From: Paractinoplanes bogorensis
Lineage (GTDB): Bacteria; Actinomycetota; Actinomycetes; Mycobacteriales; Micromonosporaceae
Direction: 5' to 3'
Length of the DNA: 64,000 nucleotides
Assembly: GCF_018829635.1 (NCBI RefSeq)
Contig: NZ_JAHKKG010000003.1
Span: 620,001-684,000 of the forward strand
This document shows positions 56,029-64,000 of the stretch, one piece after another. How positions within the stretch are numbered: the stretch's first letter is position 1; the number at the start of each line of letters is the position of its first letter. The notes below the pieces were generated by a model. It made no database searches. It had not been told where the DNA came from and worked only from the letters and a program-made list of their open reading frames with translations. The translations under genes were made by a program, and so were the position numbers.

Positions 56029-56978
56029 CCGGCGGCGTGGTCACTCTGGGCGAGACGATGGCGCTGCTGGCGGTGCCGGCGTCCGGGCTGATCCGGGAAC
56101 CGGTGCCGGTCGGGCTGGGCGGCGCCGAGTCGAACGTGGCGATCGGGCTGGCCCGGCTCGGCGTGCCGGTGACGTGGATGAGCCGGCTCGGCGACGACGC
56201 ACTCGGCGTGTTCGTGCGGCGGGAGATCCGTGCCGAAGGCGTGACCGTGCTGGCCGCCACCGACCCCGGCGCGCCGACCGGCCTGATGCTCAAGGAGCAC
56301 CGCGACGGCACGCCGACCCGGGTGCGCTACTACCGGGCCGGCAGCGCCGCGTCGCGGATGACCACGGCCGACGTGTCGGTCGCGGCGATCGAGGCCGCCG
56401 ACGTCCTGCACCTGACCGGCATCACCCCGGCCCTCGGGCCCGGGCCGCTCGACGCGATGCGCCACGCGATCGGGGTGGCGCGGGCGACCGGGACGCTGGT
56501 GTCGCTCGACGTCAACCACCGGCGGACGCTGTGGGCCGACGCCGACGCGCGCGCCGTTCTGGTGTCGCTGCTGCCCTCGGTCGACCTGCTGTTCGCCGGG
56601 GTGTCCGAGGCGGCCATGCTGCTCGACCGTCCCGACGAACTCGACTCGTGGGCGGCCGGGGAGTCGCTGGCGTCGGCGCTCAGCCCCGCGACCGTGGTCA
56701 TCAAGCTCGGTGCGGTGGGATCGCTGGCACGGACCGGCAGCGACGTCGTGCGGGCCGCGGCCTCACCGCGGGTAGTCGTCGACCCGGTAGGGGCGGGCGA
56801 CGCCTTCGTGGCCGGTTATCTGGCCGCCCTGTGCGCCGGCGCGTCCGTCTCGGAGCGCCTCGCGACCGGCAACGCGGCCGGCGGTCAGGTCGTGACCGTC
56901 CCGGGCGATTGGGAGGGCCTGCCCTACGCCCACGAGCTGCTCCGGCCGGCCGGGACGCCGGCCGAGGTGGTCCGGTGA
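56025..56978 (+). CDS. kdgK: PfkB-family 2-keto-3-deoxygluconate kinase
   Basis: A 317-residue ribokinase-fold sugar kinase. VTLGETMALLAVP and GLGGAESNVAIGLARLG open the protein; DPVGAGDAFVAGYLAAL (anion hole and catalytic Asp, about 247-263) closes the active site. It phosphorylates the ManD product to KDPG. The GTG overlaps the dehydrogenase stop (GTGA). PfkB specificity is hard to read from sequence, but the next gene is a KDPG aldolase. Confidence 0.88.
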   Translation: MTGGVVTLGETMALLAVPASGLIREPVPVGLGGAESNVAIGLARLGVPVTWMSRLGDDALGVFVRREIRAEGVTVLAATDPGAPTGLMLKEHRDGTPTRVRYYRAGSAASRMTTADVSVAAIEAADVLHLTGITPALGPGPLDAMRHAIGVARATGTLVSLDVNHRRTLWADADARAVLVSLLPSVDLLFAGVSEAAMLLDRPDELDSWAAGESLASALSPATVVIKLGAVGSLARTGSDVVRAAASPRVVVDPVGAGDAFVAGYLAALCAGASVSERLATGNAAGGQVVTVPGDWEGLPYAHELLRPAGTPAEVVR

Positions 56979-57008
56979 TGGTGCCCGCGTCAGCGATTCG
57001 AGGAGACC

Positions 57009-57629
57009 GTGGGGAATGGTGTTTCTGTGAGTAGCCCGATTTTGCCCGTGGTGGTGCTGGACGAGCCGGGGCAGGCCGTCCCGCTGAGCGAGGCCCTGCT
57101 GGCCGGCGGCATCGACCGCATCGAGATCACGCTGCGGACCGCGGCGGGGCTCGAGGGGATCCGCCGCGCGCGGGCCGTCGCGGGCATGCGGGTGGGGGCG
57201 GGCTCGGTGCTCACCCCCGCGCACGTCGATCAGGTCGTCGAGGCCGGCGCCGAGTTCATCGTCTGCCCCGGCTTTTCGGCCGCGGTGATCGAGCGGGCCC
57301 GTGAGCACGGCGTCGACATCCTGCCCGGCGTGGCCACCGCCTCCGAGGTGATGGCGGCCGTCGCTCTCGGCCTGGACGAGGTCAAGCTGTTCCCGGCCGG
57401 TCTGCTCGGCGGTCCGGCCTACATCGAGGCCCTGTCGGCACCGTTCCCGGGCGTGCGGTTCGTCCCGTCCGGCGGGGTCGGCCCGAAGAACCTGCGCGAC
57501 TACCTGGCCGTCCCCGCCGTGCCGACAGTCAGCGGCAGCTGGATGGTCGCCCGCGGCCTGCTCGCCGCAGGCGACTGGAACCAGGTCACCGCGCTCTCGA
57601 CCGAGGCCGTCGCGGCCGCTGCCGAGTAG
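57009..57629 (+). CDS. eda: KDPG / 4-hydroxy-2-oxoglutarate aldolase
   Basis: A 206-residue class I aldolase. The active-site elements are RIEITLRT (Glu, about 38-45), ECPGF-like FIVCPGFS and the Schiff-base Lys in DEVKLFPAG (about 124-132), then SGGVG for phosphate. It cleaves KDPG to pyruvate and glyceraldehyde 3-phosphate, the last step of the operon. GTG 57009 lies after GAGGAGA; GTG 57027 is an alternative start. Confidence 0.93.
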   Translation: MGNGVSVSSPILPVVVLDEPGQAVPLSEALLAGGIDRIEITLRTAAGLEGIRRARAVAGMRVGAGSVLTPAHVDQVVEAGAEFIVCPGFSAAVIERAREHGVDILPGVATASEVMAAVALGLDEVKLFPAGLLGGPAYIEALSAPFPGVRFVPSGGVGPKNLRDYLAVPAVPTVSGSWMVARGLLAAGDWNQVTALSTEAVAAAAE

Positions 57630-57632
57630 GCG

Positions 57633-58589
57633 TCAGTTCCCGGGCCCGGCCAGGGCACGGTCGAGGAAGCTGATCACGTAGTCCCAGGAGAGGGCGACCG
57701 GGCGGTCGGGATAGACGTAGGCGCCCGCGTTCGTGGCCGGCCTGGTCAGGAAGTCGTTCCACTGGCCGTGGCCGCCCTCCGGCAGCAGGACCAGCGTCGA
57801 GGTCGGGGCGGCCTCGTGCAGCAGCACGCTCTGCTGCCAGGGGACCAGGATGTCCCGCTGCCCGTGCAGGATCAGCATCGGCGGGGACGTCGTGGCGGCG
57901 TACGGGATGGGGCTGGCCTTCTCGACCAGGTCGGGACGCTGCTCGATCGGGGCGCCGAGCAGCAACGACTCGGGGGAGTGGGGGTCGTTGTGGGTCAGCG
58001 GGCGGCCCGGCTCGAGCATCTGGGAGTCCATGCTCAGGAACTCGGTCGGCGGATAGAAGGCGACCGCCGCCTGCACCCGTTCACCCGGCGTGACCGCAGC
58101 CATCGCGGCCGTCCAGCCACCGGACGACTCGCCCATCACGGCGATGCGGGCCGGGTCGAGGCCGAAGCGGGCCGCGTTCGTCCGCAGGAAGCGGATCGCC
58201 GACTTGATGTCGTTGAGCTGGCCGGGGAACTGGGCGTGGTCGCTGGAGCGGATCGCCACCCCGGCCACCGCGTAGCCGTGCGGGTTGAGCCGGGCCGCGA
58301 CCACGTCGGCGCCGTCGCGGCCGTTCTCGGCCAGCCAGCCCGAGCCGTGCGACCAGATGACCAGCGGGGCCGGGTGGGCGGTGCGGCGGGGCAGATAGAG
58401 GTCGAGCAGGTGGCCCTTGCTGCCGACGGGCTCGGCCGGGGCGTACGCCAGCCGCTTGATCACCCGGCCCCCGCCGGATGCCGGGCCCGGGGCCGCGACC
58501 AGCACGGATACGGCCAGTCCGAGTCCACCCATCACTGCCAGCCAGCGTCGCACGCTCTCATCGTGAGGTCTCGGCGCAAGGCGGGACAT
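57633..58589 (-). CDS. Exported alpha/beta hydrolase (acyl esterase-like)
   Basis: A 318-residue hydrolase. Residues about 14-40 form a signal peptide (RRWLAVMGGLGLAVSVLVAAPGPASG). HGSGW (oxyanion, about 81), GESSGG (nucleophile Ser, about 154) and GGHGQW (His, about 273) give the triad, with the Asp in HGQRDILVPW. The layout is that of BD-FAE/carbohydrate-esterase-like enzymes. It is convergent with eda with 3 bases between stops. GTG 58553 is an alternative start that would trim the tail before the signal peptide. Confidence 0.85.
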   Translation of the reverse strand: MSRLAPRPHDESVRRWLAVMGGLGLAVSVLVAAPGPASGGGRVIKRLAYAPAEPVGSKGHLLDLYLPRRTAHPAPLVIWSHGSGWLAENGRDGADVVAARLNPHGYAVAGVAIRSSDHAQFPGQLNDIKSAIRFLRTNAARFGLDPARIAVMGESSGGWTAAMAAVTPGERVQAAVAFYPPTEFLSMDSQMLEPGRPLTHNDPHSPESLLLGAPIEQRPDLVEKASPIPYAATTSPPMLILHGQRDILVPWQQSVLLHEAAPTSTLVLLPEGGHGQWNDFLTRPATNAGAYVYPDRPVALSWDYVISFLDRALAGPGN

Positions 58590-58691
58590 CCCCCCAACGG
58601 CTCCTGGTAATCGTGGCGTGACGGTCTCGTAACGGAGCGATCTCGGGCGTAACTTGAGGACGGAAGTCGATTAGCGCGGTGAGGAGCCACC

Positions 58692-59693
58692 ATGAAGAAG
58701 CTCATCAACGATCCCGCCAACGTCATCGCCGACGCGCTGCACGGCCTCGCGGCCGCCCATCCGGAGCTGCGCGTCGATTTCGAGAACCGCGTCATCGTGC
58801 GGGGCGATGCGCCCGTACGGGGAAAGGTCGGTCTCGTCTCCGGAGGAGGCTCGGGGCACGAACCGTTGCACGGCGGGTTCGTCGGGCCGGGCATGCTCGA
58901 CGCCGCGTGTGCCGGTGAGGTCTTCACGTCACCCGTGCCCGACCAGATGGTGGCGGCCACCCAGGCCGTCGACGGCGGCGCGGGCGTGCTGCACATCGTC
59001 AAGAACTACACCGGCGACATCATGAACTTCGAGCTGGCCGCCGAGATGGTGGCGGCCGACAGCGGCACCGAGGTCGCCACCGTGGTGATCGACGACGACG
59101 TCGCCGTGCAGGACAGCCTCTACACGGCCGGGCGTCGTGGCGTCGGAGCCACCGTGCTGGTCGAGAAGATCGCCGGCGCCGCGGCCGAGGAGGGACGCCC
59201 CCTGGCCGAGGTGGCCGAGGTGGCGGGCAAGGTCAACGCGTACGCGCGCAGCATGGGTCTCGCCCTCACCTCGTGCACGGTGCCGGCGGCCGGGCGCCCG
59301 ACATTCGATCTGCCCGACGACCAGATGGAGGTCGGCATCGGCATCCACGGCGAGCCGGGCCGCCGCCGGGTGCCGGTCGCGCCGGCCAACGAGATCGCCG
59401 AGATGCTGGTCAGCCCGATCCTCACCGACCTCGACTTCACCGGCGGCGACGGTGTGATCTGTTTCGTCAACGGCATGGGGGCGACGCCGCTGATCGAGCT
59501 GTATGTGATGTTCCACGAGGTCAACCAGCTGCTGGCCAAGAACGGGATCCCGGTTGCCCGGTCGCTCGTGGGTCCGTACATCACCAGCCTCGACATGGCC
59601 GGCTGCTCGGTCACGCTGCTCAAGGCCGACGACGAACTGCTCCGGCTCTGGGACGCACCGGTCAACACACCGGCCCTGCGGCGGGGGGTCTGA
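58692..59693 (+). CDS. dhaK: Dihydroxyacetone kinase subunit DhaK
   Basis: A 333-residue DHA-binding subunit. [20 protein letters not shown] (about 53-72) and the substrate-anchoring His in [12 protein letters not shown] (about 218) are conserved; CAGEVFTSP and [13 protein letters not shown] are also typical. It holds DHA while DhaL-ADP transfers the phosphate. GTGAGGAG precedes the ATG. It starts the dhaKLM operon. Confidence 0.96.
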   Translation: MKKLINDPANVIADALHGLAAAHPELRVDFENRVIVRGDAPVRGKVGLVSGGGSGHEPLHGGFVGPGMLDAACAGEVFTSPVPDQMVAATQAVDGGAGVLHIVKNYTGDIMNFELAAEMVAADSGTEVATVVIDDDVAVQDSLYTAGRRGVGATVLVEKIAGAAAEEGRPLAEVAEVAGKVNAYARSMGLALTSCTVPAAGRPTFDLPDDQMEVGIGIHGEPGRRRVPVAPANEIAEMLVSPILTDLDFTGGDGVICFVNGMGATPLIELYVMFHEVNQLLAKNGIPVARSLVGPYITSLDMAGCSVTLLKADDELLRLWDAPVNTPALRRGV

Positions 59694-59697
59694 GTCA

Positions 59698-60315
59698 GTG
59701 GAGGTCTCCGATCTCACGGCCTGGGTCCAGGAGTTCGCGCGCCTGGTCGCTCTGGAGCGGGACGAGCTGACGGCCCTCGATTCGGCGATCGGCGACGGCG
59801 ACCACGGTTTCAACATGGACCGCGGTCTGTCGGCGGCGGTCGCCGCGCTCGAGGCTTCGCCTCCGGAGTCACCGTCGGCGCTGTTCAAGACGGTCGGCAT
59901 GACCATGATCAGCAAGGTCGGCGGGGCCAGCGGTCCGCTCTACGGCACCGCGTTCCTGCGCATGGCCGCCTCGGCCGGCTCGCCGGTCGACGCGGCCGGG
60001 TTCGCCCAGGTGCTGCACGCCGCCCTGGAGGGGGTGGTCGCCCGCGGCAAGGCATCAGTGGGCGACAAGACGATGGTCGACGCACTCACCCCCGCCGTGG
60101 AGGCGTTCGATGCGGCGCTGGCGTCCGGCGGTGACCCGTTCCAGGCCGCCGCCGACGCCGCCGAGAAGGGCCGGGAGGCGACAATTCCGCTGGTCGCGCG
60201 CAAGGGCCGGGCCAGCTATCTGGGCGAGCGCAGCGCCGGCCATCCCGACCCCGGCGCGACCTCGGTGACACTGCTGATGCGGGCCGCGGCCACGACGCTG
60301 GGTAACGCCGGATGA
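59698..60315 (+). CDS. dhaL: Dihydroxyacetone kinase subunit DhaL
   Basis: A 205-residue ADP-binding subunit. The Mg-nucleotide Asp residues lie in DSAIGDGDHGFNMDRG (about 28-43), with GGASGPLYGTAF and GATSVTLLM later. ADP stays bound and is rephosphorylated by DhaM. GTG 59698 lies 4 bases after the dhaK stop; the ATG of dhaM overlaps its stop (ATGA). Confidence 0.95.
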   Translation: MEVSDLTAWVQEFARLVALERDELTALDSAIGDGDHGFNMDRGLSAAVAALEASPPESPSALFKTVGMTMISKVGGASGPLYGTAFLRMAASAGSPVDAAGFAQVLHAALEGVVARGKASVGDKTMVDALTPAVEAFDAALASGGDPFQAAADAAEKGREATIPLVARKGRASYLGERSAGHPDPGATSVTLLMRAAATTLGNAG

Positions 60316-62606
60316 CGGTCGGGCTGGTGGTCGTCTGCCACAGCCGGCCACTGGCCCGGGCCGCGGCCGCCCTGGCGTCCGAGATGACGCCCGGGGTGAC
60401 CGTCGAGGTCGCGGCCGGGCTGGACGAGACGACCTTCGGCACTGATGCGGTGGCGATCAGCGAGGCCCTGGTCGCGGCCGACAGCGGCGACGGCGTCGTC
60501 GTGCTGATGGACCTCGGCAGTGCCGTGTTGTCGGCCGAGACCGCCCTGGAGTTCCTCGACGATGATCAGCGTGCGCGGGTGCTGTTGTGCCCGGCGCCGC
60601 TGGTCGAGGGCCTGGTCGCCGCGGTCGTCACTGCCGCTTCCGGGGCGTCGCGGGCCGAGGTGGCCGCCGAGGCGATGTCCGGGCTGGCCGGTAAGCAGTC
60701 CCATTTCGGGGCTTCCGTGCAAGATCCAGTTCCTTCCGGTACGGAATCGGGCGCCCCGGACGCCGTCGTCACGGTGACCAATCCGCACGGACTGCACGCG
60801 CGGCCCGCGGCTCGCCTGGTGGGAGCGATGCGGGTTTTCGACGCGCGCGTCGAGCTGCGGAACGTGACCACGGACTCGGCGTGGGTGTCCGCGTCCAGCC
60901 TCACCCGGGTCGCCACTCTGGGTGCTTTGCAAGGCCATGAGCTTGCCGTACGGGCGTCGGGCGCCCAGGCGCAGGCGGCCGTCGACGGGTTCGTGGCGCT
61001 GGCCGCCGGTGCGTTCGGCGAGGCCACCCCGGGCGTGGCCATCGGCCCATCGAGGGGCAGCGGGTCGTCACCCGGCGTGGCCATCGGCCCGGCGATGCGC
61101 CTGCACGAGCCGAAGCTCGACATCCCCGACGAACCCTCCCAGGGCGCCGAAGCCGAACTCGCCCGGCTCGACGAGGCCATGCAGGCGACCCGCCAAGAGA
61201 TCAGCCAGATCCCGGGCGAGATCTTCGAGGCCCACCTCCTCCTGCTGGACGACGACGAACTGCTCGGCGGCGCCCGCGCCCGGATCGAGCGGGGAGCCAC
61301 CGCCCCCGCGGCCTGGCAGGCGGCCACCGACGCGGTGGCGGGCGAATTCGACGCTCTCGACGACCCCTATCTGCGGGGGCGGGCCGCCGACGTCCGCGCA
61401 GTCGGCGCCCAGGTGCTGCGCGAACTGCTCGGCGTCACGGCATCGACCGTCCCGGTGACAGCCGACGGAGTCGTGCTGATCGCGGCCGATCTCACGCCGG
61501 CCGAGGCGGCGGGGCTCGACCCGGCCCGGATCGAGGGCGTGGTGCTGGCCGGCGGCAGCCCGACCTCGCACGCGGCGATCCTCACCCGCACCCGCGGCAT
61601 CCCGGCGGTCGTCGGGGCGGGACCGCACGTGCTCGAGGTCGCCGAGGGCACGCTGGTCGCGATGGACGGCGGCACCGGCGAGGTCGAGGCCGATCCGCCG
61701 GCCGAGCGGCTGGCCGAGCTGCGGGCCCGGGCGGCGGCGCAGGCGGTCGCGCGGGATCAGGCCCGCGCGCTGGCATCCCGGCCCGCGGTGACCCGGGACG
61801 GCGTGACCGTCGAGGTCGGCGCCAATGTCGGGTCGGTCGACGAAGCGCGTACGGCCGCGGCCAACGGCGCCGATCTCGCCGGACTCGTGCGGACCGAGTT
61901 CCTCTTTCTGGATCGCGATCGGGCTCCGGACGCCGACGAGCAGGAAAGCGTCTATCTGCGGATCGCGGAGGCGCTCGGCGGGCGGCGGATCACGCTTCGC
62001 ACCCTGGACGCGGGCAGCGACAAACCGCTGCCCTATCTGCCCGCGCCGGGGGAGGCCAACCCCTTTCTCGGCGTACGGGGGATTCGCCACTCGCTCGCCC
62101 ATCGCGCGATGTTCGCCGAGCAGTTGCGGGCCATCGTACGAGTGGCGCGCCGGACTCCGGTCAGCATCATGTTCCCGATGGTCACCGTGGTCGGCGAACT
62201 GCTCGAGGCGCGGCGGATGCTCGACGAGGCGATCGGGGGCGAAACGCCGGACGGCCTTCTCGTCGGCATGATGGTGGAAGTGCCGGCCGCAGCACTCCGG
62301 GCCAGAGATTTCGTCCCGTACGTGGATTTCTTCTCCATCGGTACGAACGATCTGACCCAATACACTCTGGCCGCCGAGCGGGGCAACGCGGATCTGCGGG
62401 CGCTCACCGAGGGGCTGGATCCGGCGGTTGAGCAGCTCATTCGCGCCGTCGGCGAGGCGGCCGGGGAGCGGGTGGTGGTCTCTGTCTGCGGCGAACTCGC
62501 GGCCGCGAGCGCCGTGGTGCCGCGGCTGCTGGCTGCCGGCGTACGGGAACTCTCGGTTGCTCCTTCTCTGGTGCCGGACGTGAAGCAAACCGTCCGGGAC
62601 GCGTGA
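60312..62606 (+). CDS. dhaM: DhaM-HPr-Enzyme I fusion phosphotransferase
   Basis: A 764-residue protein with three PTS modules. EIIA-Dha at 1-125 has phospho-His10 (VVCHSRPLA); HPr at about 152-235 has His162 (NPHGLHARPAARLV); Enzyme I at about 248-764 has phospho-His420 (GGSPTSHAAIL) and the complete C-terminal PEP-binding barrel with SIGTNDLTQYTLAAERGN in outline and catalytic Cys726 (VCGELA). E. coli DhaM stops within the N-terminal part of EI. This protein should carry phosphate from PEP to DhaL alone. Confidence 0.93.
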   Translation: MTVGLVVVCHSRPLARAAAALASEMTPGVTVEVAAGLDETTFGTDAVAISEALVAADSGDGVVVLMDLGSAVLSAETALEFLDDDQRARVLLCPAPLVEGLVAAVVTAASGASRAEVAAEAMSGLAGKQSHFGASVQDPVPSGTESGAPDAVVTVTNPHGLHARPAARLVGAMRVFDARVELRNVTTDSAWVSASSLTRVATLGALQGHELAVRASGAQAQAAVDGFVALAAGAFGEATPGVAIGPSRGSGSSPGVAIGPAMRLHEPKLDIPDEPSQGAEAELARLDEAMQATRQEISQIPGEIFEAHLLLLDDDELLGGARARIERGATAPAAWQAATDAVAGEFDALDDPYLRGRAADVRAVGAQVLRELLGVTASTVPVTADGVVLIAADLTPAEAAGLDPARIEGVVLAGGSPTSHAAILTRTRGIPAVVGAGPHVLEVAEGTLVAMDGGTGEVEADPPAERLAELRARAAAQAVARDQARALASRPAVTRDGVTVEVGANVGSVDEARTAAANGADLAGLVRTEFLFLDRDRAPDADEQESVYLRIAEALGGRRITLRTLDAGSDKPLPYLPAPGEANPFLGVRGIRHSLAHRAMFAEQLRAIVRVARRTPVSIMFPMVTVVGELLEARRMLDEAIGGETPDGLLVGMMVEVPAAALRARDFVPYVDFFSIGTNDLTQYTLAAERGNADLRALTEGLDPAVEQLIRAVGEAAGERVVVSVCGELAAASAVVPRLLAAGVRELSVAPSLVPDVKQTVRDA

Positions 62607-62691
62607 CCGAACGTACACCTCGGCCGGGAGCCTGGGAGTTGTCGTAGGTGTGAGAGAGGATGGGGCACAGGTTGCTGATCAGGAGGGGCTC

Positions 62692-64000
62692 ATGACGTCA
62701 CGCACCGAGGTCGTCGAAGATCTGATGGGGCGGTTCCCGCACGTACCGCGGGAGGCTGTCATCAAGGAGGACCTGCTGCGCGGCGGGATGGCCTTCGACG
62801 ATTCGGCGTTGACCGACAACGAGCACGGCGACGTGAAGCCGAAGTCGTACTTCATCTTCTCGTTCGACCACCGCACCCTGCCCGAGCTGGGCTCGGCCGC
62901 ATTGCGCCGCCCGCCCGAGGAGCTCGTGCTCACCGGCGGGCCCTATGGCCTTCGCCGGACGGTCGTGTCCGTCCGCGTCAATCCCAGCTCGCCCTACCGG
63001 GTCAAGACCGGCGAAGACGGCGTCATGCGTCTCCACCTCGACGACAAGCCGATCGCCGACGTCGGGCTGCCGCCGATGCCCGACTATTACCGGCACACGC
63101 TGGCCAACGGCAAGTCGGTGATGGAGGTCGCCCCGACCATCCAGTGGGGCTACCTGATCTATCTGACGGCGTTCCGAGTGTGTCAATACTTCGGCGCCAA
63201 GGAGGAATGCCAGTACTGCGACATCAACCACAACTGGCGCCAGCACAAGGCGGCCGGGCGGCCCTACACGGGCGTCAAGCCGATCGACGAGATCCTCGAG
63301 GCGCTCGAGATCATCGACAAGCACGACACCGCGCAGACGTCGAAGGCCTACACGCTGACCGGCGGCAGCATCACGTCGCAGGTGCAGGGCAAGGCCGAGG
63401 CCGACTTCTACGGGCAATATGCGCAGGCCATCGAGGAGCGCTTCCCCGGCCGGTGGATCGGCAAGGTCGTCGCCCAGGCGCTGCCCAAGGCCGACGTGCA
63501 GCGGTTCAAGGACTACGGCATCCAGATCTACCACCCCAACTACGAGGTGTGGGACAAGAAGCTGTTCGAGCTCTACTGCCCGGGCAAGGAGCGTTACGTG
63601 GGCCGCGAGGAGTGGCACCGCCGCATCCTCGACTCGGCCGAGATCTTCGGGCCGCGCAACGTCATCCCCAACTTCGTGGCGGGCGTCGAGATGGCCGCGC
63701 CGCACGGCTTCACCACGGTCAACGAGGCGATCGACTCGACCGCCGAGGGCCTTCAATACTTCATGTCGCGCGGCATCACGCCCCGCTTCACCACCTGGTG
63801 CCCCGAGCCGACGACGCCGCTGGGCCGCACCAACCCCCAGGGCGCGCCGCTGGAATACCACGTGCGGCTGCTCGAGACCTACCGCGCCGTGATGGAGGCC
63901 AACGGCCTGACCAGCCCGCCCGGCTACGGCGAGCCGGGGGCCGGCCGGGCCGTGTTCTCGGTCAGCTCGTTCATGGATTCGCTGCCCGCGAAGGACGAAG
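62692..64000 (+). CDS. Radical SAM protein, incomplete at window end
   Basis: The first 436 codons are present and open to the edge. ATG 62692 follows AGGAGGGGC. The [4Fe-4S]/SAM Cys cluster is C164-x8-C173-x2-C176 (CQYFGAKEECQYCDIN), wider than the usual CxxxCxxC. A GGS motif (YTLTGGSITSQVQG, about 225) binds SAM. A 160-residue N-terminal domain precedes the SAM barrel. The family resembles biotin-synthase-like actinobacterial radical SAM proteins, but I cannot name the reaction; the cut end may hold a further domain. Confidence 0.82.
   Translation, partial: MTSRTEVVEDLMGRFPHVPREAVIKEDLLRGGMAFDDSALTDNEHGDVKPKSYFIFSFDHRTLPELGSAALRRPPEELVLTGGPYGLRRTVVSVRVNPSSPYRVKTGEDGVMRLHLDDKPIADVGLPPMPDYYRHTLANGKSVMEVAPTIQWGYLIYLTAFRVCQYFGAKEECQYCDINHNWRQHKAAGRPYTGVKPIDEILEALEIIDKHDTAQTSKAYTLTGGSITSQVQGKAEADFYGQYAQAIEERFPGRWIGKVVAQALPKADVQRFKDYGIQIYHPNYEVWDKKLFELYCPGKERYVGREEWHRRILDSAEIFGPRNVIPNFVAGVEMAAPHGFTTVNEAIDSTAEGLQYFMSRGITPRFTTWCPEPTTPLGRTNPQGAPLEYHVRLLETYRAVMEANGLTSPPGYGEPGAGRAVFSVSSFMDSLPAKDE

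Noticed and set aside
1..64000. tRNA, rRNA, IS element, integrase or attachment site
   Set aside because: I looked for cloverleaf-like stretches, transposase and integrase motifs and flanking direct repeats and saw none that I could support.

Overview
The window is 64 kb of very GC-rich DNA with strong G/C bias at third codon positions, many GTG starts, TGA/ATGA gene overlaps and families typical of filamentous actinomycetes (PucR, FCD-GntR, DUF427, LLM oxidoreductases, BELL/NLR pairs). A Micromonosporaceae-type (Actinoplanes-like) chromosome is my best guess; this is inferred from style, not from a marker gene. I recognise about 70 genes. I see no rRNA, tRNA, insertion sequence, prophage or CRISPR array.

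Layout. 0-10 kb: an MFS efflux gene (cut by the edge) with its divergent TetR; small DUF427 and VOC genes; a FAD-monooxygenase/cupin pair opposite a GAF-PucR regulator; then a tightly overlapped ECF sigma/anti-sigma/ABC-exporter operon. 10-18 kb: a metallo-beta-lactamase-fold hydrolase, a secreted SGNH hydrolase, a membrane GGDEF protein, an MFS transporter with a PucR regulator, and a LacI regulator. 18-24 kb: an operon under a LacI-type palindrome encoding a NitT/TauT-type ABC importer, a HisD-like dehydrogenase and an ACMSD-like amidohydrolase. 24-27 kb: a BELL-domain gene followed by an NLR-like NB-ARC/TPR gene; the two proteins share a short amyloid-like motif at the C-terminus of one and the N-terminus of the other, the architecture of bacterial amyloid-signalling cell-death modules. 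27-34.5 kb: TetR/SDR pairs with clear operators, a hemerythrin-like protein, HxlR, an F420/NADP reductase-like protein, a macro-domain protein and a lectin-like membrane protein.

34.5-50 kb looks like a dispersed catabolic region: SDR, cyclase-family hydrolase, 3-hydroxyisobutyrate-dehydrogenase-like protein, GlcG-like protein, aldehyde dehydrogenase, enoyl-CoA hydratase, GntR, LLM flavin oxidoreductase, CMD-family protein, alpha/beta hydrolase, a Gfo/Idh oxidoreductase and a flavin reductase fused to a GntR-like domain. Three divergent promoter regions here carry copies of one palindrome, TGACG-N5-CGTCA, which ties these genes together. Between them sit methionine aminopeptidase, an XRE regulator, EcsC, two GNAT proteins and a DUF3500 protein. 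50-58 kb is a coherent hexuronate/aldonate operon (GntR, ManD, fructuronate-reductase-like, MHS symporter, idonate-dehydrogenase-like, KDG kinase, KDPG aldolase) converting mannonate to pyruvate and glyceraldehyde 3-phosphate. 58-62.6 kb encodes the PEP-dependent dihydroxyacetone kinase, with DhaM, HPr and a full-length Enzyme I in one protein. The window ends inside a radical SAM gene.

Two genome-style signals overlay the genes: iterated palindromes (TGTCACCGGTGACA-like and TTCCCGTACG-like) in many reading frames, and a cluster of unrelated minisatellites at 29.9-37.7 kb, several of which start in the last codons of the gene before them.
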